64,000 nt of DNA, from assembly GCA_026984775.1 (NCBI GenBank), contig JALSRM010000002.1:22571-86570 (forward strand). Direction: 5' to 3'. A program made the translations under genes and the position numbers. The stretch comes from Gammaproteobacteria bacterium. GTDB taxonomy: Bacteria > Pseudomonadota > Gammaproteobacteria > CAJXQU01. Positions within the stretch are counted from its first letter, which is position 1. The number at the start of each line of letters is the position of its first letter. Below, in pieces: positions 17,347 to 27,408 of this stretch. The notes under the pieces were generated by a model that saw nothing but the letters and a program-made list of their open reading frames with translations, had not been told where the DNA came from and searched no databases.

Positions 17347-19440
17347 ATGGACTTCCTGCGTACCCTTTCCTTGAAAAAACGTTTCATCATCGGTGTGACG
17401 ATTACCAGTATTTTCCCCTTGTTCCTGGTTCTCGGATTGATTGCATATCAAAACCATAAAATGTACAAAAAGGATCTTGCTGAGACAGCCGAGATAATGT
17501 CGGATATGCTGGCGGCAAACATTGCACCTGCCCTATTGTTTGGGGATGCAGATGCTGCCATGGATGCTTTTGTAATTCTTGTGGGGAATCCGCATGTATC
17601 CGCTGCCATAGCTTACGATAACAACAATAATGTTATTGCAGACTATCCAGCAGGATCATCATCTGCTTCTGTGCTTTCCCGAACCGTCAACAGATCAAGA
17701 AGCAGCAGTCAGAAATTTTTTGAGATCACAAAGCCGGTGATGCTCTACGGTAACCAGGTTGGAACGATTTGGCTACAGTTCAAACTGGATTTTCTGTATG
17801 AAAGGCTGAGGCAATATACAGAAGTTTTCATGCTTTCCTTTTTGGTGTCACTTCTTTTTGCAATTTTTTTGATTGTCTTGATTCAGCGCTTCTTTGAGAA
17901 ACCCATAATGTTACTGATGGAAGCAGCACAGCAAGTGACGGAAGAACGAAACTATCGCAAACGAATCCGACATAATCGCAAAGATGAGATTGGAACATTG
18001 CTCAATGCATTCAACAACATGATGCAGGTAATTGAAGATCGGGATAAGCAACTGTTGGAGCATAGTGAGAATCTTGAACAGATCATTCAGATGCGTACAG
18101 AAGAGATCAATCATCGGGCTAATTATGACGCACTGACAGAGCTGCCCAACCGCTATTTATTGCTGGACAGACTGAAACATTCGATTACCAGCCTGAAACG
18201 CCACGGTGGGAAGCTGGCGCTGCTGTATCTGGATCTGGACCGTTTCAAGATCGTCAATGATAACCTCGGTCATATGGTGGGCGACAAACTTTTGATCGCC
18301 GTAGCAAAAAGACTGGTCGGTGTATTACGGGAAGAGGATACCGTTAGTCGTCTTGGTGGTGATGAGTTCGTGATTCTGATGGAAAATATTGAAAAACCAG
18401 AAGATGTTGAGAATGTTGCACGGTTGATCATCAAATCATTGAAGAAACCGTTTGACATCATGGGGCATGCGCTTCACATCTCCACCAGTGTCGGCATCGC
18501 CCTTTATCCGGATGATGGGGAAGATGAAAACACACTGATGAAGCATGCAGATCTCAGCATGTATCAGGCAAAAAAAACCGGTAATGGCCACTATATGTTC
18601 TATCGGCCGGACTTTGACGCCGAGTCACGTCGCCGGTTGGGTATGGAAACCGATCTTAGAAATGCGATCTGTAATGATGAATTCATGCTGGTTTTTCAGC
18701 CCTTGCATGAAACCATCTCGGGAGACCTCGCAGGCTTTGAGGCATTATTGCGGTGGGATCGTAAAGGAAACGGGATCGTTATGCCCGATCAATTTTTATC
18801 CATTGCCGAAGAGATCGGTTTCATGAAAAATCTGGAGGAATGGGTTGTTGAAAATGTCTGTAAGTTTCTGTCGGAGAGCGATCGTGAGATAACCAAGGAT
18901 CTGTGTTTTTCAATCAACCTTACACCAGCTTGTCTCAAGGATAGTGGGTTTGTCAAATCAATGATATCGATTGTTACAGAATATGGTATCAATCCGGAAC
19001 AACTGGAAATAGAAATAACGGAGGAAACATTTCTTGAAGCAACAGAGGCTGTCTATGACAGATTGAATACCCTGAAAGAGCTTGGCTTGTCCATTGCCAT
19101 TGATGATTTTGGCACAGGCTATTCTTCACTGAGTTATCTACGAAATTATCCTGCTAATACCTTGAAGATAGACGGCTGTTTTATCAAGGATATTTCCACG
19201 GATCGTTCCAGCCGGGGTATTGTTTCATCAACAATTTCATTGGGGCGAAGTCTTGGAATGCAGCTTGTTGCCGAGGGGGTTGAAACAGATGAGCAACTGG
19301 AATTTCTGCAAATCAACCATTGTCATCTGGTGCAGGGCAACTATTTCAGCCAACCGCTGACTGTGGATGAAGTGTATGATTATATCCTGTCTTATAATAA
19401 AAAAATCGGTTTCAAGAAAAAAAACAATTATTCGACCTGA
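17347..19440 (+). CDS. Membrane-bound c-di-GMP cyclase/phosphodiesterase (CHASE8-like, HAMP, GGDEF, EAL)
   Basis: A 697-residue inner-membrane signalling protein. Helix 1 is about 12-33 and helix 2 about 163-183, enclosing a periplasmic sensor of about 130 residues that resembles CHASE8 of YfiN. A HAMP domain follows to about 240. The cyclase domain has GGDEF intact at about 336-340, with the inhibitory I-site RxxD five residues upstream (REED). The EAL domain has Glu465 in FEALLRW, EIEITEETFLE, DDFGTGYSSLSYL and EGVETDEQ, so both catalytic sites look usable. Located directly after the YfiR gene, it is presumably the controlled output enzyme. Net direction of activity cannot be read from sequence. 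Confidence 0.93.
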   Translation: MDFLRTLSLKKRFIIGVTITSIFPLFLVLGLIAYQNHKMYKKDLAETAEIMSDMLAANIAPALLFGDADAAMDAFVILVGNPHVSAAIAYDNNNNVIADYPAGSSSASVLSRTVNRSRSSSQKFFEITKPVMLYGNQVGTIWLQFKLDFLYERLRQYTEVFMLSFLVSLLFAIFLIVLIQRFFEKPIMLLMEAAQQVTEERNYRKRIRHNRKDEIGTLLNAFNNMMQVIEDRDKQLLEHSENLEQIIQMRTEEINHRANYDALTELPNRYLLLDRLKHSITSLKRHGGKLALLYLDLDRFKIVNDNLGHMVGDKLLIAVAKRLVGVLREEDTVSRLGGDEFVILMENIEKPEDVENVARLIIKSLKKPFDIMGHALHISTSVGIALYPDDGEDENTLMKHADLSMYQAKKTGNGHYMFYRPDFDAESRRRLGMETDLRNAICNDEFMLVFQPLHETISGDLAGFEALLRWDRKGNGIVMPDQFLSIAEEIGFMKNLEEWVVENVCKFLSESDREITKDLCFSINLTPACLKDSGFVKSMISIVTEYGINPEQLEIEITEETFLEATEAVYDRLNTLKELGLSIAIDDFGTGYSSLSYLRNYPANTLKIDGCFIKDISTDRSSRGIVSSTISLGRSLGMQLVAEGVETDEQLEFLQINHCHLVQGNYFSQPLTVDEVYDYILSYNKKIGFKKKNNYST

Positions 19441-19556
19441 TCAAATTTCTGTCAGAGGAATGTTTTCCAGGGTAATCTTCATGATTTTCTTGCAAGTATG
19501 GAATATGATCTCCTCTGCATGAATATCAAAAATGATAATAATCAAGGTGGTGAATC

Positions 19557-19940
19557 ATGAACCTGGAAAAAGTAATCTTTGGGTTTTTTATCGTTCTGGC
19601 CCTGACATTGAATTTCGGCTTTTTTTTGGGGGAGATAGAGAGTCCGGTTCATCATCCTGTCTATGAGTTATTCGTGGTTATTGTGGTGAATCTAATCGCA
19701 ACGGTTCTAAAGTTTGGTGACAGAACACAGATTGGTGCGGTATTACTGGCCACCAGTCTCGTTGCTGATCTGCAGTTGATCGCTGCAGCAGCGGTATGGG
19801 CTTATGCCGTCAATATTTCCGGTATAGGCCTGACCCCTGAAATCATGGCCAGTATTGTCTCTCTTTCCGGTGGAGCACTCCTTGCCAATATTGTTTCTGT
19901 GATTCTACTCGTACTCGAAACCATCATGCTGCTGCGTTGA
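19557..19940 (+). CDS. DUF6394 family membrane protein
   Basis: A 127-residue protein with three to four hydrophobic segments (about 7-24, 38-53, 61-85 and 95-126). It begins MNLEKVIFGFFIVLALTLNFGFF, which I recall as the opening of DUF6394, a small gammaproteobacterial family found beside potassium-channel genes. GGTGG ends 6 nt before the ATG. The channel gene starts 13 bases after its stop, so an accessory role for the channel is plausible but not shown. Confidence 0.65.
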   Translation: MNLEKVIFGFFIVLALTLNFGFFLGEIESPVHHPVYELFVVIVVNLIATVLKFGDRTQIGAVLLATSLVADLQLIAAAAVWAYAVNISGIGLTPEIMASIVSLSGGALLANIVSVILLVLETIMLLR

Positions 19941-19953
19941 GCAAGCTGCACCC

Positions 19954-21663
19954 ATGAATCAGATTATCTGGTTAGTTCTCAGGCGAATGCGCCAGCCGCT
20001 ATTGGTCCTGATCACTGTATACAGCATTGCTGTGCTGGGGATGGTACTGATACCGGGGCCTGAACACGATGGCCAGGCCACTCACATGAACTTTTTCCAT
20101 GCGCTCTATTTCATCAGTTATACCTCAACCACCATAGGTTTTGGTGAACTTCCCGAAACGTTTTCGGAAGCTCAGCGAATGTGGGCCATGGTCTGCATCT
20201 ATATGAGTGTCATCGCTTGGATTTACTCAATCGGTGCTATTTTGGCGCTGATCCAGGATCCTGCTTTCAGACAGGCTCTTATCGAACGGCATTTTGCACG
20301 CAGTGTGAAAAAAATCAGGGAGCCCTTTTATTTGCTTTGCGGGTATGGTGAAGCAGGTGCCGTACTGGTGGAGGCGTTGACGCATTACAACATAAGAATG
20401 GTTGTGCTGGATAAGGATGAAGCCCGCATCAATGAGCTCAGCCTACAGGATCAGAAACTTCCTGTCTATGTTCCAGGGCTTTGTGCAGATGCAGGAATAC
20501 CAGAACATTTGTTAGATGCTGGTTTGAAACACCCTTTTTGTTCGAGAGTGATTGCCTTGACTGATAGTGATGACACAAATTTAAAAATCGCAATCACAAG
20601 CAAACTGCTTAATCCGGGTCTTGAAGTAGTTGCAAGAGCCGGAACCCGTAATATCAAGGCGAACATGGCCTCATTTGGCACAGAGAGTATCGTAGATGCC
20701 TTCGAGATTTTTGGTGAGACGATTGCGTTGGCACTGCATTCCCCGGATCAATATGTATTACGTGAGTGGTTGAGTGGTATTTCTCATCAGAAATTCGACA
20801 AACCAGCTGTCCCACCAAGAGGAACGTGGATTATTTGTGGCTATGGTCGTTTTGGCCGTTATCTTGTTGAATATTTGGAAAGTGAAGGGTTGCCGACGGT
20901 TGTCATTGAGTCCAATCCGGATGTGGACCCACCTTCACAAGGCATGATTCTGGGAGCGGGAACGGAGGCGGAAACATTGCTGGAAGCGGGTGTCAGAGAT
21001 GCAGTTGGAATCGTCGCGGGAACGGATAACGATCCGAATAATCTCTCCATTATTATGACGGCAAAGGCGATCAATCCGGATCTTTTTATCGTGGCCCGCC
21101 AAAACCGGGTTGCAAACTCTATGATCTTTGAAGCACTGGATGCAGATATGATCATGAATCCTGGCAGAGTGCTGGCAAACAAGATTCGGGGTATTGTGAC
21201 CATGCCCAGATTGAATGAGTTTCTTGAAACGGTCGGGGAATACGACAATGAATGGGCGAGTGGACTCTACCATCGTCTCGAGAAAACTATTGGTACAGAT
21301 ACTATCCCGGATATCTGGGTGATCAAGATCACACAACAGGCTTCACCCGCGATTGTGGAACTTCTCTCCAAAGGCATGAACCTGACTTTGGCGCATCTGT
21401 TGACAGATCCCTACAACCGGGATCATGAACTCAAGGCGATTGCGTTATATCTGATCAGAGAAAAGGAACGATCTCTGGTTCCAGCAAACTCTACTCAGTT
21501 ACATAGAGACGACAGGATTCTGTTCTGTGGGTCAGCGCAGGCCTATTACAGAATGCGATTGCTCGTAAACGATTATTATTTGCTTTATCAGGTAGTTACT
21601 GATCAGGATATTCCAAGGAGTGGTATAATGAGATGGATTACAAGATCAGATAGAATGATCTAA
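19954..21663 (+). CDS. Potassium channel protein with two RCK (TrkA-N) domains
   Basis: A 569-residue channel. Two helices (about 15-34 and 76-100) flank a pore loop with the filter TTIGFGELP at 59-67, a variant of the canonical TVGYGD. Two cytoplasmic nucleotide-binding RCK domains follow. The first begins YLLCGYGEAGAVLVEAL and the second WIICGYGRFGRYLVEYL, each a Rossmann GxGxxG. A TrkA-C-like segment closes the protein (about 470-540). The two RCK copies in one chain imply a tetramer with an eight-RCK gating ring, as in MthK- or GsuK-type channels. Regulation by nucleotide or Ca2+ is inferred from the fold only. Confidence 0.9.
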   Translation: MNQIIWLVLRRMRQPLLVLITVYSIAVLGMVLIPGPEHDGQATHMNFFHALYFISYTSTTIGFGELPETFSEAQRMWAMVCIYMSVIAWIYSIGAILALIQDPAFRQALIERHFARSVKKIREPFYLLCGYGEAGAVLVEALTHYNIRMVVLDKDEARINELSLQDQKLPVYVPGLCADAGIPEHLLDAGLKHPFCSRVIALTDSDDTNLKIAITSKLLNPGLEVVARAGTRNIKANMASFGTESIVDAFEIFGETIALALHSPDQYVLREWLSGISHQKFDKPAVPPRGTWIICGYGRFGRYLVEYLESEGLPTVVIESNPDVDPPSQGMILGAGTEAETLLEAGVRDAVGIVAGTDNDPNNLSIIMTAKAINPDLFIVARQNRVANSMIFEALDADMIMNPGRVLANKIRGIVTMPRLNEFLETVGEYDNEWASGLYHRLEKTIGTDTIPDIWVIKITQQASPAIVELLSKGMNLTLAHLLTDPYNRDHELKAIALYLIREKERSLVPANSTQLHRDDRILFCGSAQAYYRMRLLVNDYYLLYQVVTDQDIPRSGIMRWITRSDRMI

Positions 21664-21709
21664 AAGATACCTTAAGGAAAAATAAAAATTCATCCAGGAA
21701 GTGGAATCC

Positions 21710-23530
21710 GTGTACAGCTCTCTGCATCTAACGATAGAGAAATTCCTATTAGTGTTGATGTTCTGCATCGCTTCGAACCCTTCTTTTGCACTACAGAAAT
21801 TCTGACAGGTGTACATTCCTTTCATCCCATATCAGATGATGGTTCCGGTGGAAAACAGATTCAGATGATCAAAGACCTTGGCCTCAGGGTGGTACGGATC
21901 GGTGTCAGCTGGTGCTTGATGGAGCCCCAACCAGGTCTGTTTCCGGAATCTTTCTGGCAGGGAGTTGATCGGGCATTAAACGAAGCGGAAGTCAATGGGC
22001 TCAAGGTCATCGTCGTCATGGCAGACTCTCCCTGTTGAGCCTCTTCTGATCCAGATAAGAAGTGTGCCGATTCTTCCGGTAGGCAAAAATATAATCTTAG
22101 ATACCCTCCCGCAAATCCTGTTGATTACGCCTATGCATTACGCAAGCTGGTCAACCGATTTGGTTCCAGGGTTTTTGCCTGAGAAATATGGAATGAACCC
22201 AATGTTGTAGGTTTTTGGCCAACGGAGACCTATCGGGATTATAAGGGATTCTGGCCACAGGCTGTTCCAAGTTTCGATGTCTATCTGATCAAGATCAAAG
22301 CGGCTGCTGAATATATCAAAATGCTCAAGGCTGCCTATATCGCGATAAAAGAGACGGACAAGAACGCGACTGTCCTCGGTGATTCTCTGGCAGGTGCCGA
22401 CACATTCTATCTCAAGGCACTGTATGATCTGGCGGCCAAGGGATTGTTTGATGCATTGGCGATACATCCCTATACAGCTGTAACCGACACCGGAAGTGTG
22501 GATGGGCCTCGTGACTTTACCAAACCGCCATGGTGTTTTGAACAGGGTATTAATGCGATCAGGCGATTGATGGTCGATGTCTATGGAGATGATAAACCTG
22601 TTTGGGTTACCGAGTTTGGTGTCAGCAGTTTTAATGGTTGGGGCGGGATAAGTGAGCAGCAACAGGCGCTGTTTTTGCGCGAGGCATTCTCGATTCTTCA
22701 ACAATGGAAATTTGTCCCTGTATTTATCCGGTTCAACCTGATTGATCAGGATGCCCAGACCACCAGAGATGGAGGATTTGGTTTGTACCGTTCCAATTTC
22801 ATACTCAAACCAGTGGGGGATGAGTTTCGTTCTCTTGTCGCCGCACTGGAACAGCAAACAGATACAGAACCGGTGTTGGTTTCACCCATCGGAACGCATA
22901 GTGGAAAATCGACGGTCTTTCTCTGGAGAAGTCTGCCAGGTGCTAATCGATAATTTTTATGGATGAATGATTATGGGGATCCCTTGAAAACAGTAGACGA
23001 TATCCCAGGGAAGATACAAAAGAATTTCACGCCGATGAAGGTACGATGTCTTTCCAACCTGTTCTGTCAGGTAAATCCTGGGGTTGAATTCAAGCCGGGT
23101 GACCATCAGTGGTGGAATCACCGCTGAGTTTCCGGATGGAATTTCACAAACCAGTCAGGGTGTTTACTTTAAGGTTGTACCTTCATCCAACCGGGACAAT
23201 GATGAGGATGGTTTCAGTGACCGGTGGGATAACTGTATTTATTCATCCAATCCTGATCAACGGGATACGGACAATGATGGTATAGGTAACCTGTGTGATC
23301 CCGATTTCGATAATAATGGAACCATCGATGTTGCTGATCATGCCTATCTCCGTTTTAGGATCGATACAGCAGATCAGGATGCTGATCTCAACGGAGATGG
23401 AATCGTCGATCTCTTTGACGAAGTGATTCTGGAATCAAGCCTGAACACACGCCAGGACCTTCCTGTTGTCGCCACAAGCCACTGTCGGGCTTATGGAGTA
23501 CAACCGCAGTTCAGTGAAACCCCGCAATAA
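21710..23530 (+). pseudogene. Decayed secreted glycoside hydrolase (clan GH-A) with TSP3/dockerin-like tail
   Basis: A signal peptide is readable from GTG 21710 (FLLVLMFCIASNPSFA), then the frame shifts near 21795. In the new frame a TIM-barrel enzyme reads TGVHSFHPIS, VRIGVSWCLMEPQ, EIWNEPN (acid/base Glu) and WVTEFGVSS (nucleophile Glu). It is broken by TGA at 22036 and TGA at 22180, both where the family has Trp, and TAA at 22951. A following Fn3-like domain (FLWMNDYGDP, CQVNPGVEF) runs into another frameshift near 23105. The last open part, 23084-23530, has thrombospondin-type-3 Asp repeats and two dockerin-like loops (DFDNNGTIDVADH, DLNGDGIVDLFDE). Five separate lesions make it non-functional. 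It was a secreted polysaccharide-degrading enzyme. Confidence 0.88.
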
Positions 23531-23662
23531 CCAACAACAGAAAATTGTAAATGATTGAAGGAAAAGGTATTCGCCTATTTCAGTTACAGCCTTATTCCGC
23601 TACAATCCCTCGCGCGTATAAACAGGTTCGTTAGTTACATTCCATACATCCAAACCTCCTTG

Positions 23663-25453
23663 ATGAAGAATATTCGTAACTTTTCCATAATTGCCCATAT
23701 CGATCATGGCAAATCAACACTGGCTGATCGGTTTATCCAGACCTGTGGAGGACTCAGTGAACGGGAGATGGAATCCCAGGTGCTCGACTCCATGGATCTG
23801 GAACGAGAGCGGGGAATCACTATCAAAGCTCAGAGCGTCACCCTTACTTACAGGGCGAAAGATGGTAAAGACTATGAGCTGAATTTCATTGATACCCCTG
23901 GGCATGTTGATTTCACATACGAGGTCTCGCGTTCATTGGCGGCCTGTGAGGGTGCATTATTGGTTGTAGATGCGGCCCAAGGTGTAGAGGCACAGAGTGT
24001 GGCTACCTGCCACACAGCCGTCGATCAAGGCCTCGAAGTTGTTCCCGTAATCAACAAGATCGATCTGCCAGCTGCTGAACCCGATCGTGTCGCACAAGAA
24101 ATCGAAGATGTGATTGGTATTGACGCCACGGAAGCCCTGAATGTCAGTGCCAAATCAGGTATTGGTATCGATGATCTTCTGGAGATGATTGTCAGCAAGA
24201 TCCCACCACCGGAAGGTGATGCGGAAGCGCCCCTTAAGGCGCTGATCATTGATTCATGGTTTGACAACTATCTGGGCGTCATCTCATTGGTGCGGGTCGT
24301 CGATGGCGTACTGCGCAAGGGGATGAAGATCCGCATGATGTCCACTGGACGTGACTGGGGAGTCGATCGTCTCGGTATCTTTACGCCCAAGCGCACAGAT
24401 CTTGAAGAACTCAAAACCGGCGAAGTGGGATGGGTCGTGGCCGGTATCAAGGAAATCGACGGTGCTCCGGTGGGGGATACCATCACCGATGCGAATCGGC
24501 CAGCAGAGGCCCCCTTGCCTGGTTTCCAGACAGTCAAACCCAATGTTTTTGCCGGGCTGTATCCTATTGATTCGGGGCAGTATGAAGACCTGCGTGAAGC
24601 ACTGGCAAAACTGCGGCTCAATGATGCTGCGCTTTTCTATGAGCCAGAGGTTTCCGAAGCCTTAGGTTTCGGTTTTCGTTGCGGCTTTCTCGGTATGCTT
24701 CACATGGAGATTGTCCAGGAACGGCTGGAGCGTGAATATGGCATGGAGTTGATCACTACGGCACCCACCGTCGTTTATCAGGTCATCACCACCTCCGGGG
24801 AAGAAATCTTCATCGACAATCCCGCCAAGTTGCCTCCTCCCAACAAGATCGAAGAGATTCGCGAACCGATGATCCAGGCCGACATTCTCGTTCCCCAAGA
24901 CTACGTGGGGAATGTGATCACTCTATGCATCGAAAAACGGGGCGTACAAACGAGGCTGCAGTATTTGGGTAACCAAGTGGCAGTTTCTTATGAATTGCCC
25001 ATGAGTGAGATGGTACTAGACTTTTTCGATCGCCTGAAATCAGTGACTCGGGGTTATGCCTCGCTGGATTATCACTTTACCCGTTACTCACCGGCCAAGA
25101 TGGTCAAGCTCGATATCATGATCAATGGGGAAAAAGTCGATGCGCTGTCTGTTATTGTTCATCAGGAACATGCACAACGACGTGGCAGAGAACTTGCTGC
25201 AAAAATGAAAGAGATCATCCCCCGGCAGATGTATGAGGTGGCGATACAAGCTACTATTGGCTCTAAAATCATTGCCCGCGAAACGGTAAAGGCTATGCGG
25301 AAAAATGTGACTGCCAAGTGTTATGGCGGTGATATTTCACGTAAGCGGAAACTTCTCGAAAAGCAGAAAGCCGGGAAAAAACGTATGAAACAGTTTGGAT
25401 CCATCGAGATTCCCCAAGAGGCCTTTATGGCCGTGTTATCAACAGGAAAATAA
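23663..25453 (+). CDS. lepA: Elongation factor 4 (back-translocating GTPase LepA)
   Basis: A 596-residue translational GTPase acting on stalled or mistranslocated ribosomes. The start at ATG 23663 gives [20 protein letters not shown], the normal N-terminus; the frame is open further upstream but that part is not conserved. G motifs: AHIDHGKST at 11-19, [16 protein letters not shown] and NKIDLP. The LepA-specific C-terminal domain shows [29 protein letters not shown]. It is followed after 4 bases by lepB. Confidence 0.97.
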   Translation: MKNIRNFSIIAHIDHGKSTLADRFIQTCGGLSEREMESQVLDSMDLERERGITIKAQSVTLTYRAKDGKDYELNFIDTPGHVDFTYEVSRSLAACEGALLVVDAAQGVEAQSVATCHTAVDQGLEVVPVINKIDLPAAEPDRVAQEIEDVIGIDATEALNVSAKSGIGIDDLLEMIVSKIPPPEGDAEAPLKALIIDSWFDNYLGVISLVRVVDGVLRKGMKIRMMSTGRDWGVDRLGIFTPKRTDLEELKTGEVGWVVAGIKEIDGAPVGDTITDANRPAEAPLPGFQTVKPNVFAGLYPIDSGQYEDLREALAKLRLNDAALFYEPEVSEALGFGFRCGFLGMLHMEIVQERLEREYGMELITTAPTVVYQVITTSGEEIFIDNPAKLPPPNKIEEIREPMIQADILVPQDYVGNVITLCIEKRGVQTRLQYLGNQVAVSYELPMSEMVLDFFDRLKSVTRGYASLDYHFTRYSPAKMVKLDIMINGEKVDALSVIVHQEHAQRRGRELAAKMKEIIPRQMYEVAIQATIGSKIIARETVKAMRKNVTAKCYGGDISRKRKLLEKQKAGKKRMKQFGSIEIPQEAFMAVLSTGK

Positions 25454-25457
25454 AACA

Positions 25458-26279
25458 ATGGTTATGGATTTTTCAGCCTTACTGGTTTTGTTGACAACAG
25501 TCAGTGGTCTTATCTGGCTATTCGATCACTTTATCTTATTACCCCGCAGGCGAGACCGGCTCGCAGCTCCCGGTTCCGATATTGATGAAGAACTTAAAGA
25601 AGAGATCCTCAAACCGCCTGTCCTGGTCGATTATGCCCGTTCCTTTTTTCCCATTTTCCTCGTCGTTCTGCTGTTGCGATCCTTTTTGGTGGAGCCGTTC
25701 CGTATCCCATCGAATTCTATGATGCCAACGCTTCTGACAGGAGACTTCATTCTGGTCAATAAATACGATTACGGCATCCGTCTTCCGGTTATAAACAAGA
25801 AAATCATCGATATAGGTAAACCGAAAAGGGGTGATGTGATGGTTTTCAGATGGCCGGAAGATGACAAGACACCATTTATCAAGCGGGTTATTGGTGTGCC
25901 AGGCGACAGAATCACTTATACTGACAAGGTACTGAAGATAAACGGGAAAGTCATCAAGACTGAGAGAATCGGCGTATATCAAGGCGTGGGTTCTGGAAGT
26001 GGTATGACAGGGGCAGAAATTCTTACAGAATATCTCGATCCGGTCGTCCATAATATCCTGATATCGCCCGATCGCCAGTCGAAGGAAGTCAGGGATTTCG
26101 TTGTCCCGGAAGGTGAGTATTTCGTTATGGGTGACAACCGTGACAACAGCCTCGACAGCCGTTTCTGGGGTACGGTACCAGATGAAAATATCATCGGGAG
26201 AGCATTTAGGATATGGATGTATTGGGATAGCAAGGCCAATGGGATGGACTGGAGCCGGATAGGACGAAAGATCCAGTAA
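25458..26279 (+). CDS. lepB: Signal peptidase I
   Basis: A 273-residue inner-membrane serine/lysine protease that removes signal peptides from exported proteins. The ATG at 25458, directly after lepA, is chosen over an upstream in-frame start inside lepA. Two helices (about 6-28 and 62-76) precede the catalytic motif IPSNSMMPTL with Ser87. The Lys general base is Lys142 in FIKRVIGVPGD. Box E is YFVMGDNRDNSLDSRFWG and the C-terminus is GRAFRIWMYW. Length matches other gammaproteobacterial LepB proteins that lack the long periplasmic insert of the E. coli enzyme. Confidence 0.96.
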   Translation: MVMDFSALLVLLTTVSGLIWLFDHFILLPRRRDRLAAPGSDIDEELKEEILKPPVLVDYARSFFPIFLVVLLLRSFLVEPFRIPSNSMMPTLLTGDFILVNKYDYGIRLPVINKKIIDIGKPKRGDVMVFRWPEDDKTPFIKRVIGVPGDRITYTDKVLKINGKVIKTERIGVYQGVGSGSGMTGAEILTEYLDPVVHNILISPDRQSKEVRDFVVPEGEYFVMGDNRDNSLDSRFWGTVPDENIIGRAFRIWMYWDSKANGMDWSRIGRKIQ

Positions 26280-26325
26280 AAGAAACTTCTGGCTGATGAA
26301 GTCGTTGATTACTTAAGAGGGTAAC

Positions 26326-26730
26326 ATGATGCTGATGAAGAACAAACAGGGTGGAATAACATTTCTCGGGTTTCTTTTTGCATGTGCGCTGGTGATTTTC
26401 TTTGCCTATCTGGGCATGCGCTTATGGCCACTTTTCAATGAAAAAATCAAGGTGGATCAAGCGCTTGAAAATATTGCTGCTCGTGAAGATATTGCGAAAC
26501 TTAGCAAAGGCAAAATAATCAACTATCTGCTACGCCATTTTGAGGTGGAGGATGTGGATCAATTCGAGCGGCCGAGTGATTTAAAAGATATTTTCAGCGT
26601 CAAGAAGATAAAGGGTAAAAAGAAACGTCTGATGAGAATGGCTTATGAAATCCGCCGACCCATTTTGAGTAATCTTGATGTCGTCTATAAATACGACAAG
26701 AGTATCGTTATCGATGGAACAGGTGAATAA
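26326..26730 (+). CDS. DUF4845 domain protein
   Basis: A 134-residue protein with a pilin-like N-terminus (KNKQGGITFLGFLFACALVIFFAYLGMRLWP) giving one membrane anchor, and a small periplasmic domain containing RRPILSNLDVVYKYDKSIVI. It matches DUF4845, which in gammaproteobacteria sits between lepB and rnc exactly as here. Three ATG codons lie within ten bases; AGAGGG at 26316 best fits the first or second. Function unknown. Its stop is immediately followed by the rnc start. Confidence 0.85.
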   Translation: MMLMKNKQGGITFLGFLFACALVIFFAYLGMRLWPLFNEKIKVDQALENIAAREDIAKLSKGKIINYLLRHFEVEDVDQFERPSDLKDIFSVKKIKGKKKRLMRMAYEIRRPILSNLDVVYKYDKSIVIDGTGE

Positions 26731-27408
26731 TTGCCACTGAAAGCCCTCCAGAAAGCCCTTGATTACACCTTTAATGATCCTGAGCTGTTGAAGATCGCTC
26801 TGACGCATCGTAGTGCAGACACGCTACACAATGAACGTCTGGAGTTTCTGGGTGATGCCCTATTGGGAGCCGTCATCGCAGAGGCACTTTATCTGCAGTT
26901 CCCCTCTGGTGATGAAGGTCAGTTGACCCGTTTGCGCTCCTCGCTGGTCAAAAGGGAAACCCTGGCGGCACTGGCCAGAGAACTCGATCTTGGCAGCTAT
27001 ATCAAACTGGGTGAAGGAGAAATGAAGAGCGGTGGCTGGCGCCGTGCATCTATATTGGAAAACACACTGGAGGCGATCATCGGCGCGGTTTATCTCGACA
27101 GTGATTACGATCAATGCCGCAGGTTTGTACAGAAGGTTTTTGCCGATTATCTTGAGAACGTTTCCCTTGAGGCTATTCAGAAAGATCCCAAATCACGCCT
27201 TCAGGAATATCTGCAAGCCAGGAAACTGCCCGTGCCTGTTTACGAAGTCCTTTCCACGAAAGGGAAATCCCATCAGCGGATATTCACAGTGAGTTGTTCA
27301 TGTCATGAATTGTCATCCTCAGTCCAGGCACAAGGATCGAGTCGGCGAAAAGCGGAACAGGCTGCAGCACAACAGGTGCTTGACCTCCTCCAGAAAGGAA
27401 CCAAATGA
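26731..27408 (+). CDS. rnc: Ribonuclease III
   Basis: A 225-residue double-strand-specific endoribonuclease for rRNA precursor and mRNA processing. The start is a TTG directly after the preceding stop, a weak codon that suggests coupled low-level translation. The signature HNERLEFLGDALLGAVIAEALY holds the metal-binding Glu and Asp residues. AIIGAVYLDSDY supplies the last catalytic Glu/Asp region (here EAIIGAVYLD). A dsRNA-binding domain follows, with KSRLQEYLQARKLPVPVYEV and SRRKAEQAAAQQVLDLL. It overlaps era as ATGA. Confidence 0.97.
   Translation: MPLKALQKALDYTFNDPELLKIALTHRSADTLHNERLEFLGDALLGAVIAEALYLQFPSGDEGQLTRLRSSLVKRETLAALARELDLGSYIKLGEGEMKSGGWRRASILENTLEAIIGAVYLDSDYDQCRRFVQKVFADYLENVSLEAIQKDPKSRLQEYLQARKLPVPVYEVLSTKGKSHQRIFTVSCSCHELSSSVQAQGSSRRKAEQAAAQQVLDLLQKGTK

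Noticed and set aside
22036..22182. TGA read as Trp (alternative genetic code or programmed read-through)
   Set aside because: rpsP, rimM, trmD, rnc and other core genes in the window end in TGA at normal positions, and the same pseudogene has a TAA and frameshifts as well.
22138..22857. A 239-codon minus-strand frame over the glycoside hydrolase pseudogene
   Set aside because: The plus strand in the same place carries recognisable GH-A catalytic motifs; the antisense frame has no domain or start signal.
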